This document shows, piece by piece, positions 44,518 through 55,867 of a stretch of DNA of 64,000 nucleotides. This DNA comes from Platerodrilus igneus. Lineage: Eukaryota > Arthropoda > Insecta > Coleoptera > Lycidae. The notes under the pieces are model-generated. The model was not told where the DNA came from and ran no database searches. It saw nothing but the letters and a program-made list of their open reading frames with translations. The first letter of the stretch is position 1. Each line of letters starts with the position of its first letter. The translations under genes and the position numbers were made by a program. The stretch spans positions 276,001-340,000 of the forward strand of contig JARFIW010000961.1 in the NCBI GenBank assembly GCA_036346225.1. Direction: 5' to 3'.

Positions 44518-46568
44518 TGTAGTGGTTTTAAAGGATTAAATTTAAGTATAAACAAAACAATTTCAAACACCCTGTATAGAGGAAACAACCAGAATTTACG
44601 TGCGAAATTTATTTCATTTAGTGAATTTAAAGTAACAAGTATTAACAAAATTTTACAAGTAGTGATAAAAATTTAGTTAGGTTCGTAAAGAAAATAAATT
44701 ATAGAAGCCAATGCAAATTAATAATTAATTTAATTGAATTTAGTTGAAAGGGTTATTACGTTTAATACGCATAAGAGCTTGAAAAATCGATAATACCAAG
44801 GTGAAACGCGTTGCTAACAAACGAACATCCGTTGAATATAAAATACCTTGAAACGTGAACTCCTAGAAAGGTTGTTTTAAAAACGATCGTTAAATTGAAC
44901 ACCTGCAGATTTTGGAAATGACAAGTTCCCCTTATTTGTGTAGATAAAAGACAGTATTCGCGGTATATCGGGTAAAAGGTAGGACGGTTCGCATGAATGC
45001 TAACTAAAAGTTTCCTTAGAGCGCAGAAGGGATGGAGTATCAAGGACATGCTTCGGTATGAGACAGGCATAATAACAGGTCACTTTGAAACGCACGTATT
45101 CAGTCCACATGGGTTAATTTAAAACGCGGACAGCAATATCGATTTTCTATCCCTCAAACAAGGTTAGAAGGAAACATAGAATATGCTTAAGAGAGGAATA
45201 GCATTAATACAGGCCGGGTTTCAAGACGTCACTGAATATCTCATTGGTCTATATAGTTAGTTATACAACAGACAAACACGGGAAAATTTGAATGTAGGTT
45301 TTTCGGAAAAGAAAATAACGAGGAGTTAAATTTCGAAGATTTCGAAAACGGTTGAACCAAAATTTTAAGAAGTATTATTTTAAATGAAGGATTTCGCGTG
45401 AAGAGCGGCCGAGAGGTGGCATAGTAGATTGTATAAATACTTTAAAAAAATTAATAGAGCTCTCTTAGTATTTTCATCGCTTCAGACTACGTACAGAAAT
45501 TTACCACGAGCTTCTAAGTATATAAAATTTTTTAAATTAAATAGTACAAGTGTTGGCCTCATAATTTGATACGCGGATAGTCTCGAGTCTAAATTATATT
45601 GAGGTGCAACATATAATTTAACAAGCTCGTGAAGTGACGTAATGTAACGTAAATTAAATTAAGCAATTATAAAAGAAGTGTAAAATACGTGGATTTGGAT
45701 TTGGATGCATCGTGAGTGCAGAGCAGGCAGCACAACTTAGAGGGTGTTCATCTACAAATAGTTGGCGGCGGCGAGCAGAGCAGAACCACGAAACCGAGAG
45801 CGAAACAACTTAACGGCATCATCAACAGAGTAGAGATCTTCAAGAAATTCCAGGTAACGCTTTAGAATTTGTTGTTTTTGATAAACTATGAAGGTTATTG
45901 TGATGTGTGAGAGTGAACTATGATGGTATTTTGCATTATTTTGCGTATTGAAAATAATACGTATAACTAACTTTTATTATGGTATTTAAATATAAATCTA
46001 AAGGTGTATATAAAGCTGATTAATGTTCCTCAGGAATTTAAATATTTTTTTTTTGTTATGAGTACATGGGTTTTTGTTGTGTTTGTAATAAGAATATTCA
46101 AAGTAAAAAGCATACATTAATCATAATTAACTGGGTTATCATGAGCTCACCATACTCCAGAGTCTCATAATTAAAATTAATTATAAAGAAAGAAAGAAAA
46201 TTAAGGTATTATTCAGGGCCCATTTACTCCAGTTACTTTTAATGTGTTGATGTTTCTAGTTAAAATTCTGGACTTTACAAAAATCGAATTTATTGAGGTG
46301 TAACTTGACCACCGAAATGTAGATAATCTTGAACTATTATTTGTAAATAGTGGTAAATAAATATTGTATGATTGTTGTATTATTTTGTGGTTTTATTGAA
46401 AGTGTGCGTGAACGATAAAGAGTATGATAGTGAATCTAGGAATCCAAGAGGAGGGCCAACTGAGCTAGCAAGGGAGCTGTTGAAGAAAGCAATTCAACCG
46501 AGGAAGCAGGAATCTGGGTAAGAGATTATTTTTTCTTACTCTGTCGATTTGATCCCAGTGACACGGCA
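44518..46568 (+). repeat. LTR1 of family C (2051 bp)
   Basis: TGTAGTGG...ACACGGCA. Landmarks: ACCCTGTATAGAGG (about 44,566), TATAAATA (45,433), initiator-like CTTCAGACTACG (45,480), donor-like CCAG/GTAACG (45,851), GAGCTCACCATACTCCAG (46,143-46,160), GTAAATAAATATTGTATGATTG polyadenylation region (46,354) and GAGCTAGCAAGGGAGCTG (46,461). Short antisense open frames carry no recognisable product. Confidence 0.9.
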
Positions 46569-46683
46569 ATTTTATGATGCCCAATTCGTGAGGCTCGATT
46601 ATTTATAAGGCAAACACGGCAATTTATGGCGATCCAAAAGTGAGGCTCGAGTTCCAGATAGAATTTTAACAATTTTATTCCAG
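45854..46683 (+). other. Candidate intron from LTR1 across the PBS to the gag leader (family C)
   Basis: Donor CAG/GTAACG ends exon at 45,853; acceptor CAATTTTATTCCAG ends at 46,683. Splicing would remove U5, polyadenylation region and all PBS blocks from a gag mRNA, leaving unspliced RNA as the genome. The same sites are kept in copy 2 (about 59,900 and 60,780). Inference only; the polyadenylation signal within the intron complicates it for the 5' copy, as in any LTR element. Confidence 0.3.
46575..46650 (+). repeat. Two tandem PBS-like blocks, period 52 bp (family C copy 1)
   Basis: TGATGCCCAATTCGTGAGGC at 46,575 and TGGCGATCCAAAAGTGAGGC at 46,627, each within CACGGCAATTTTATG...GAGGCTCGA context and joined by GATTATTTATAAGGCAAACA. 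Only the second begins with the TGG expected to pair with a tRNA CCA end. Confidence 0.75.
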
Positions 46684-46742
46684 GAAACTGGCGATCTGAG
46701 AGAGCGAGAGTCTGTTTTTTTTTATAAATTTAAGAATATTTT

Positions 46743-47842
46743 GTGTGTGTGTGTGTGGGTGAATTTTCAGATTTTAAAAATAGCTTGACGGTAAAAATGG
46801 GGAAAGTTGAAAATAGGGTTGATAAAAATGAGCGTGATATTAGAGGTTTAAATCTGGAAATGGGACAATTAAGGACTGATGTAAGCATTTTCTGTGAGGA
46901 CGAGATTAATGCTAAAATGACTGAAGTAACGGACTTGTGTAAGGATCAGTAAGGTCAGGTTGATAGAGAAGTGACCGGGATTAAACAGAATGTAGCGACT
47001 TTAATGGGGGATGGACCAAGGTTTGTAATAGGTAATGTGTCCTTAGAGCAACAGATGAAATTTTATGGGGATTGTAGGGTAAACCCGCACATATTCATTA
47101 ACAATATTAGAGGTTTAATAAGTAATTTATACGATGAACAGGCAAAATTAAATGTTGTAAAAGCTTTACTAAAAGACCATGCTGAAGCTTGGCACAATTT
47201 AATAGGACAGGAAATTGACACTTACACGGGCTTTGAGGAGAGATTTTTGAAACATTATTGGAGTGACCACAGACAGGACCAGGTACGAGACGATTTGATC
47301 ACGGGGAAATTTAAAGGTGAATTTTTAGGAAGTAGGGAGCAATATGCTATACGAAAGTATAGCATACCGAAACAGCTGAACCCACCACTGACGGACCAAC
47401 AGATCATAAAATACTTGTCGAGGCATTTTGAGGTTGAAGTGAGACAGCACATAGCGTTACAGAACATTGTGGAGAGGGAGATGTTTCTGGAGTACCTGCA
47501 GAGGTATGTCGACGTAAGCAGTAGACGACCTCGGGAACCAAAGGAACGATAGGTAAACACAGTTAGGTTCGACAACAGACAAGACAACTATCCAAGACGG
47601 GGGAATAATTTTACGTATCAGCGACAGAATTGGGAACCGCGACGGACATTTCACAGGAGTAACAGTGTAGGTAGTAGACCTGCACCGAGACCGGGACCAA
47701 CGAGACAGAACAGTTCACCGGACATGAGGGGGACAGCAAATACAAACAGGGAAGGTAACAACACGGACAGGGTTGAGACGCCAAGGACGTACGCGGAAGT
47801 GACAGCAAGACCAGGACCGAGTAGGGAGAACAGACCTGGACA
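46743..47842 (+). pseudogene. Gag, family C copy 1 (N-terminal part deleted)
   Basis: Compared with copy 2, about 330 bases are missing between a (TG)n stretch and AATTTTCAGATTTTAAAA, so the frame starts in the microsatellite (MCVCVGEF). It then carries the coiled-coil part (FKNSLTVKMGKVENRVDKNER), a TAA at 46,950 (TTA in copy 2), the capsid (FYGDCRVNPHIFINNIRGL, EAWHNLIGQEID, KHYWSDHRQDQVRDDL) to 47,552, and after a stop an Arg/Pro-rich tail to about 47,850 (RRTFHRSNSVG). No CCHC knuckle. Confidence 0.85.
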
Positions 47843-47878
47843 GGATTTTTAAAGCAGGACAAACCACTAGACATCACT

Positions 47879-48950
47879 ATGTACAAATATGAACATCCTA
47901 GGGAATTTTTGAAAATAGAAGAAGAAATTGAGCCAGAAACTATAGAAAAATTTTGTTTGCCCATAATTGAAATTAAAATTTTTGAGAAAAATTTAGGAGC
48001 ATTATTAGATTCAGGAGCTGAGGCGAGTTTGGTATCGGAGGAATTCGTCAATGAAATTAAAGATAAAGTGTGTGACAGGATAATGCCAATAAAAAGAAGT
48101 CACCTGGTTGCGCCGAATAAAAAACAATTTGCTGTTGTGAATAGCGTGGTTATTTTGAAAGTAGAGTTAGGTTCAGTAAGCTGTGAACAAGAATTTATAA
48201 TTGTACCTGGGTTAAAGTTTAAAGGGATATTAGGGGTCGAGTGCATGATGAAGTTAGGGGGTTATGATAGATATGGAGAGGAAAATAGTTAGGATTGGGG
48301 ATAGGATATTGCCCCGGAAGGCAAGTTATGATGTCACAGAAGATGACATGGGGTTATGTATAAATAGTAAAGAGGGAGATGATGAAGAAGTTAGAGAGAT
48401 CGACTCAGGTGAATATAGTGAGGAAAAGTTAGAAGAGGTACAATTGATAGTGAAAGAAGAAGCTGAACAAATAGAGGTAGAGTCAGGCGCAGCATTAATA
48501 GTGGATAACAAGTCAGAATTAAGAAAGATAGAAGTAAAAATAGCATTATGTGACACACAAGAAGTAAATGTAGGCATAAGTGAGTGAAAGGGCAAAGATA
48601 ATTTTGGTAATTCGAATTTGAATTTAAAAGATTTTTGTGAAATAAATATTGTACATGAAGGGTCTAGAAGAGATGAAAATTTTTGTATAGAGGGGAAAGA
48701 TAAAGATGTAGAGGTAGTATCGTTTGGTTTGTCCGCAGAAAAGGAAATTATAATGAATGAGAAACAGACAAGTATAGGAACAGTAGAAGAAAAAATATTT
48801 AAGAGTCAGGATAATAGGGATAAGTTTATTTTATGTGAAGTAACAGGGATGATAAGTATAGAAATAGAAGGAGGAGAAATAGGGATGAAGAGTATTAGGA
48901 GTGTAAGAAGAAAGACTTGGAGAGTTAAGAAAAGAGTCAGATTTAAATAA
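47879..48950 (+). pseudogene. Protease-type protein, family C copy 1 (two breaks)
   Basis: Same protein as the whole one at 62,300. ATG at 47,879; protease box ALLDSGAEASLVSEEFV (DSG in place of DTG), ILGVECMMKLG. A GGGGG run at 48,253 (GGGG in copy 2) shifts the frame; it resumes at 48,264. A TGA at 48,585 (TTA in copy 2) cuts it before the C-terminal part (48,618-48,950), which holds VVSFGLSAEKEI, the sole RT trace, and the basic KTWRVKKRVRFK end. Confidence 0.87.
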
Positions 48951-49630
48951 GAAATAAAGATTAAATGATAAAAAGGTAGAGATAGGTGAATTTAGTGTAG
49001 AAGTAGAATATAAAGATAGAGATAGGTGTATATAGAAAAGTAGAAGTAGAAATAGGATAAATATGGATAGGTGTATATAGAAAAGTAGAGATAGATGCAT
49101 AATAGAGTAAAATTTAAATAGATAAAAATAGAAATAGGTGTATCTAGAAAAGTAGAAGTAAGGGTTTATAGAAAATAAAAGTAGGTATAGGATAAATATG
49201 GGAGAAAGATAGATATAGGTATAGAATTAGGTAGGTAAAGGCATGATAAAAATAGATAGTGATAGTAGGTAGGGTTAAAAGATATGAAAAGAGAAGATAA
49301 AGAGAAAAGTACAAAAGAGGTACGTAAAGAGTCAATAAAGGACTAAAGGGTGAAATGAAAAGAGAAAATAAAAGGAAGTAAGAGGATGAAGAGTTAGTAA
49401 TAGATAGAAATAGTTAGGTAAAAGATAGTGATAGGTGTGAATAGTTAATTATAAATAAAGATAGGTGTAGATAGATAGACGAGTAGTGATAGTTTGGATA
49501 AATAGGTATAGGTGGTGTTAGGTGAGTAGATAGGTGTATAGAAATAGCAGGTAAGATTAAATTTGAGTGTAGTTATTTAAATTCAGAAAAACCTGCAAGG
49601 GTTTTTCCTAGAATTAAAATAGGGGGATTA
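48951..49630 (+). repeat. Purine-rich 3' UTR and polypurine tract, family C copy 1
   Basis: About 650 bases made of degenerate GATAGGTGTATATAGAAAAG, AGTAGAAATAGGATAAATAT and TAGATAGAC words, almost free of C on this strand. Ends AAAATAGGGGGATTA directly before the TGTAGTGG start of LTR2. Open frames read on the minus strand are by-products of the composition. Confidence 0.8.
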
Positions 49631-49913
49631 TGTAGTGGTTTTAAAAGGTTAAATTTAAGTATAAACAAGGCAATTTCAACACCCTGTATAGAGGAAACAA
49701 CCAGAATTTACGTGCGACATTTATTTCATTGAGTGAATTTAAAGTAACAAGTATTAACAAAATTTTACAAGTAGTGATTAAAATTTAGTTAGGTTCGTAA
49801 AGAAAATAAATTGTACAAGCCAATGCAAATTAATTATTAATTTAATTGAATTTAGTTGAAAGGGTTATTACGTTTAATATGCATAAGAGCTTGAAAAATC
49901 GATAATACCAAGG
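49631..49913 (+). repeat. LTR2 of family C, left part (interrupted by D)
   Basis: Matches 44,518-44,809. Stops at AATACCAAGG, where element D begins; the rest resumes at 58,854. Confidence 0.92.
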
Positions 49914-50399
49914 TGTATCCCCCAATTACCTATATATTGAATCTAATAGGAATTATTAGAAATTATTAAGTAAAAGTATAAGTTCAATGCAACATTGTAA
50001 CACAAGGATAACCCAGAGAGGTTATCGACAGTTCATGAGAACGGACATGCAACTTTGCATCCGTGAGGGCAGTGATACTGCAGGTGGCAGGTCACAGGCG
50101 GTCAACAGACCGCAATTACTTAGAATTAAGATTGATACATTGTAACAAAGTGTAAAGCAGACATGAGATCTGCAAGTTCCCACAAGCCGTGTGAGGGGCA
50201 GGTTATTATAAAAAGCCCGGGAGCTCAATGCCCGGCAGTCAGTCTTGAGTTTACAGCTTTTGCATTGTTGTCTACCTAGGCTACTCACCAGTACAATTAA
50301 TTTTTTATAAAGTTATTATGTACAAATTATATTAAATTAAATCTGTTAAAGTGTCGAAGTTTTTTTAAAAAACACAGCTCCAAGGCCCGAACTTTAACT
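49914..50399 (+). repeat. 5' LTR of element D (first five bases missing)
   Basis: Identical to 58,359-58,853 except for a 9-base indel near 49,936 and a TTGC/TTTTC change at about 50,056. Promoter: TTATAAAAAGCCCGGGAG at 50,206 and initiator-like CAGTCAGTCTTGAG at 50,237. The 3' LTR begins AGTTATGTATCC but here TGTATCC follows host LTR2 sequence directly. Confidence 0.93.
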
Positions 50400-50416
50400 G
50401 GCGCAGTCGGTAGGAT
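50399..50416 (+). other. Primer-binding site of element D
   Basis: TGGCGCAGTCGGTAGGAT overlaps the last base of the LTR, as in 17.6/297-type errantiviruses, where it pairs with a tRNA-Ser 3' end. Confidence 0.9.
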
Positions 50417-52382
50417 GTCAAAAGGGCACTGAAAATCCAATAATCGGAAGATTGGTGACCAAGAATTTTAATTCGAAATTTTGGCAGAACCCAAACTAAG
50501 TTGGAGGAAGAACAAGCATAGTCTAAATCCAACAAACAAACCAAGGTGGACAAGATACAGCATCGATCGAGCCCACCAAAGAAACAGATGAAATTAATGT
50601 AAGTTCATTTCCATACCTTTTTTTTTTAACCAGAAACTACAATTGATATATGCTAGTATTATAATTATTGATTACCATTTATTATTATTGTTTTATGAAT
50701 TTTATTTTTATGAATATTGTTTTGAACATAATTACAAAGTGAATTATTTCCAAAAAAAAACGAGACCTTATTTTAAGAAAGTATTAACCTATGAGACGAA
50801 TGTTAAAGAGATATTTTTTTCTTTAAAAAGCAAATGAGAATTGATATTAAGAGATTCTTACCACAATTATTAGAACGAAAATAATCCAAAAAATAACGGG
50901 CGCACATTCACTAACACCAAAATAAGAAACATTAACCAGCGCGATTCAAAAGCACGTTTTCAATCCGGTAAAATAAAAACACAGAACGCAAAATTAATTT
51001 CAAAGCTAAAGCTAATCCTTTAAAGCAATCACAAAACGATTAATTAAAACATTGACCTCTATAAAACTGTATGAACCACAGCAAGAACATTCTGCATTAA
51101 CTAAAACTACGGCAACCTAAAACCACTGTAATCTAAAACGCCATCCGAAGAAAGCAAGAAGCATCCTTTATTACACATTTAAAACTTCAGAGAAAATCGC
51201 TTTCAGAACCTTGCATAGTATAAAGCAACGCAATTTGCATTATTAAATCAATCATAAAACGAGCTATAAATAAATTGCAGTACAAACACGGTATAAAATC
51301 TAAACGTTTTTCAATTAACTAATCAGCATTTATAAAGTGCATTATTCCAATACGAATACAGAATAACGCTAAACGTTATCATACGCTCATAATTGTAACC
51401 TGAAAACTTACATTACGGGAGATTCAATTACAAGTCATCACCGAGATATCTAAAAATAAATAGACGTAACACTTTATGCAAGCATTAGCGAGTACCAAAG
51501 TGAAGTGTTGATTCCTATTAACACCTGTAAGTGCTAATGACCTCAACGTACAAAGTAACAAAGATTACATCCTTTAGTATTCAATTTCAACAATAAAGTG
51601 CAGAAGTAATTAACCTCAAGTCATAATTACGCAACTCAGTAAAACCCACGGAAAGAGTATTAATACAAATTAACAGAATTTAACTAAAACAACGCTAAGC
51701 GAGAATAAACCCATCCATTTCAGATTCCTTAAGAAGCAGAAACTTAAGACAAATTAAAAGCTGCATAAAAACAGGCAAATCCAAGACTACGGTAATTAAA
51801 TTCAACATTATTGAATACAAATCTCACGAGTACATCACCGCACTGTGTAATTAAATACAAAATAACAGCGACTACGATTCTAAAAATAACCAGACGCAGT
51901 CTAAACTAAAAATTAACAAATCAAAACCAAAATTAATACTACAAGTACGAAATTAATCTCAAATTTTTACCAAATTTTTACTTACCCAATCTAAACTGAA
52001 AATTAACAAATCCTGACCAAAAATAACGCTGAAAAATAGCAAAATAAATCTCAATCTCTACAAAATTCAAAATTATTCAATCTAAAAGGAAAATTAATGA
52101 AACCAAAACAAAATTAACGTCACAAAAAGCAAAACCAACCCCAATTTTTACAAAATTCGAAATTATTTAATCCAAAAGAAAAATTAATACATCCCAAGCA
52201 TAATTAACGTTACAAATAGAAAATCAACCCCAATTTTTACAAAATTTGAAATTTTACAACCCAAACGGAAAATTAGTAAATCCGAAGCGAAAATAACAAT
52301 ACAAATAGCGAAATAAAACTTAATTCAAAAAAAAAAAAAAAATTTTAAAATTTCCCAAAATCGAAAACAACACTTAACCAAC
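50417..52382 (+). other. Long untranslated leader of element D with degenerate tandem repeats
   Basis: Nearly 2 kb without a credible gene. From about 51,900 to 52,310 a 95-115-bp unit recurs four times or so: CAATTTTTACAAAATTCGAA, then AATCCAAAAGAAAAATTAAT, then AAAATTAACGTTACAAATAG. C is plentiful and G scarce on this strand, as in the rest of D. Confidence 0.7.
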
Positions 52383-53567
52383 ATGAGTAGCACAGAAATG
52401 CGACTCTATTTGGAGACAATACAAACATTTGATGGCACGGAAGCCCATCTCTCAAATTTCATTGAAGCATCTGAAATGTTCCTAAAAACCTTCTACAAAC
52501 CCGGAGATGACCAAAGAAATTCATTGCTTATACGCTTGGTAATAAGTAAACTAACCGGAAGGGCACTAACCTTAATCGCCAGTAGGGACGATTTACAAGA
52601 ATGGGAACAATTTAAACAGCTACTAATTGCATATTTTGGAGACCAACGTAACATAAAATGCCTGGTACGAGACCTAATAAACCTTAGAATGGAACACAAC
52701 CAATCCCCCTACCAATTCGGAATGAAATGCCAAGACGTGAGAAGTTTAATTTTAACAAAATTAAAAATCGAAGAACCCGATCAAAACGTTAGACATTTAA
52801 AAACAAAAATGTATGACGAAATGGCACTAGACACGTACATAAACGCCTTACCAGAACGACTATCGGATAAAATCAGATTCCAACGACCCCAAAATCTAGA
52901 AGAAGCTATGAGCCTAGTAATAGAAGAAGAAAATGTAATGTATTACCGCAACAGACTATACAACCCCAACGCGAATAAAAGCTATTCACCAATAAAACTA
53001 TACAAGCTACAAGACAAACAATCCTCAACAAAAATTCACACCTTTAACGCACAAACAAATCAACAGCGAAGTAATAACCCAAGTTTTAACAATACAAATT
53101 TTAATAATCAATATAAAAAATTTTCAAGACCAACATTCAACCCAACTTTTACGAAACCCGCATTCCAACCAAGATATAATCAAAACTTAAACCAACAAAG
53201 ACCAGCATTCAACGCAAACCCCAATAGAAATACACCAATGACTAATAATCATAACAACCCTAATAATTATTATAAACCAACACCAATGGATACCTCATCT
53301 GGTAACACCAGACAACATACAAAGATAACACATATCCGACCAAACCCTCATCAGAAACGTAATTTTACATCGGAAGAATTATTCCATCAAGAAATAGAAA
53401 AATTTGTCACTGACCAGAATAATTACATTGAGACACCTACGAACAATTAATCAAACCATGCAGAAACTTACGAACGTGACGAACAATACGAAACTTACGA
53501 GGAGTACGACGACGAAAACTCGAATTCAAATTTTCAAATGGACCCATTCATAGACAACCAAACTTAA
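52383..53567 (+). pseudogene. Gag of element D (premature stop near the end)
   Basis: ATG at 52,383 in context ACCAACATGAG. 355 codons to a TAA at 53,448; the same frame continues with an acidic Glu/Tyr-rich tail (YERDEQYETYEEYDDENSN) to paired stops at 53,565, so the TAA is probably premature. The N-terminal half is a capsid-like helical domain (MRLYLETIQTFDGTEAHLSN, LTGRALTLIASR, LIAYFGDQRNI). The C-terminal half is Asn/Gln/Pro-rich without CCHC knuckle, as in errantiviruses. Pol is in the -1 frame relative to gag. Confidence 0.88.
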
Positions 53568-54778
53568 TAAACTTAAATAACATAAATCACTTAGTATTAC
53601 CATACATAGAAATACCCCATGCCAAATTCAAACTATTAATCGACACTGGATCATCAAAAACATTAATTAGCCCCAGAACCGTACAAAAACATTATTTAGA
53701 TTATGTAGAAAGAGAACCATTTAAAATTAAAACAGCCCATCAAACAACACTACACCGATTCGTAGCTAATATACCCTTACCGAGAACATTTAATGTTAAA
53801 ATGAAACATAAATTTTGTGTATTCGAATTTAACGACAAATACGACGGATTAATCGGAATGGACCTTCTAAGAAAATTAGGAGCCAACATTGACATTAAAA
53901 ATCGCTTATTAAGGACAAAATACGAAAAAATCCCAATTAAATTTCAAAACACACAAGTTGAACAAAAATACACTATAGAACCCCGAACAGAAAGAAAAAT
54001 AAAAATCCCAGCAAAATCTAACAAAAATTTAGGAATAATAAATCATATGACATTTCAACAAGGAGTAGAAACCCCAACTGCCTTAGTGCAAATAAAAGAT
54101 AATTATGCAACCACAACAATATTAAATTCAAACGACTATCCCGTAGAATTATCACTGACAGACCCAATTAACGTAGAAGAACTAAATTTTAACGAAATGG
54201 AAATAGACGAAAATGTAGAAAACGAATACAACCCAATAGAACATGACGAAATGTTAAGAGAAAATTTAACTAACATCCGCTTTAATACCGATATCAATCA
54301 AGAAGAAGAAAGAGCAATTAAAAACTTATGTTTTGAATACCGAGACATATTCCATTGCGAAGGAATACCATTAACATTCACCAACACAGTAAAACATAAT
54401 ATCGAGTTGGCAGACAATAAACCAATCTTTACAAAAGCATATAGACTACCTCATGCAAGCCAAGAAGAAGCTGACAGACAAGTAGCAGACTTATTAGACC
54501 AAGACATAATCCAGCACTCCAATTCACCATGGAGCAGCCCCGTGTTAATAGTACCTAAGAAATTAGACGCAACCGGAAAGAGAAAGTACAGAATGGTAAT
54601 AGACTATAGAAAGTTAAATGAAAAAACGGTAGATGACAAATATCCACTACCAAATATTACCGAAATTTTAGACAAATTAGGCAAATGCCAATATTTTACA
54701 ACATTAGACTTAGCATCAGGATACCATCAGGTAGAGATGGAAGAAAAAGATATCAAAAACAGCCTTCAGCACACCTAG
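53480..54778 (+). pseudogene. Pol of element D, part 1: protease and N-terminal RT
   Basis: Open from 53,480. Protease catalytic box LLIDTGSSKTLI lies near 53,632-53,667, with the DGLIGMDLLRKLGANID end at about 53,835. RT fingers and palm: IELADNKPIFTKAYRLP, SPWSSPVLIVPKK, YRMVIDYRKLNEKT and motif [16 protein letters not shown]. The frame is lost at an A-run near 54,763, where one base too many turns the KTAFST region into stops. Confidence 0.9.
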
Positions 54779-55867
54779 AGGACATTACGAGTACAAACGA
54801 ATGCCATTTGGATTAAAGAACGCACCCGCTACTTTCCAGAGAGTCATGGACAATATACTACGAGGAATACACAATGAAAAATGCCTTGTATACCTTGATG
54901 ACATCATAGTTTATTCTACATCATTGGTAGAACACATAGAAAGATTGAAGGAAGTATTCGAAAGACTTAGACAAGCACATTTTAAAGTAGAATTAGACAA
55001 AAGTGAATTTTTACAAAAAGAAGTATCATTTTAGGACATGTAATAACACCCCAAGGAGTAATGCCAAATCCAGACAAAACAAATGCAGTTCTAAATTACC
55101 CATTACCAAAGACAACCAAAGAAATTAAAGGATTTCTAGGACTTAGTGGTTACTACCGCAAATTCATTAAAGGTTACGCTCAGATAACCAAACCCCTGAC
55201 AAATTGTTTAAAAAAGGGAAACAAAATTGAACACACCCCGGAATTTATTAAAGCCGTAGACAAAATTAAAAACATATTAACGAATCACCCTGTATTAGAA
55301 TACCCAGACTTTACAAAACCATTTATACTGACGACAGACGCATCGAATGTAGCATTAGGCGCAGTATTGAGCCAAGGAAAAGTAGGTAGCGATAAACCTA
55401 TCAGCTACGCATCCAGAACCCTGAATGAAACCGAACAAAAATATAGTACCATAGAAAAAGAATTATTAGCCATAATTTGGGCAACAAAATATTTTAGACC
55501 TTACTTATACGGAAGAAAATTTTACATATACACTGATCATAGACCACTAGTATGGCTATGCAAACTGAAAGAACCGAATTCAAAATTACAAAGATGGAGA
55601 ATTAGACTCGAAGAGTACGATTATGAAATTATATATAAAAAGGGAATCTATAACAACAACGCAGACGCTTTAAGCAGAATCCAACTCAATGCATTAGAAA
55701 CGGAATCCATTATAGGAAACGTAGACGAAGCAGAAATAAGGGAAGATCCAGACGAGATCGACACGATACATTCGACACAAAACGAAGAACCAAAAAACGC
55801 GATTAAAATTTTAAACGAAGCAATCGATATGAAACCCAAAGTTTTAAATAAGCGAAGTTTTAAATAA
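54779..55867 (+). pseudogene. Pol of element D, part 2: RT palm/thumb and RNase H
   Basis: Frame 54,801-55,034 begins [20 protein letters not shown] and holds catalytic YLDD at residues 31-34. A one-base loss in a T-run at 55,029 shifts it. Frame 55,061-55,867 carries the thumb ([17 protein letters not shown]), RNase H with [46 protein letters not shown] and the [10 protein letters not shown] end. All catalytic residues expected for RNase H are visible. Confidence 0.9.
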
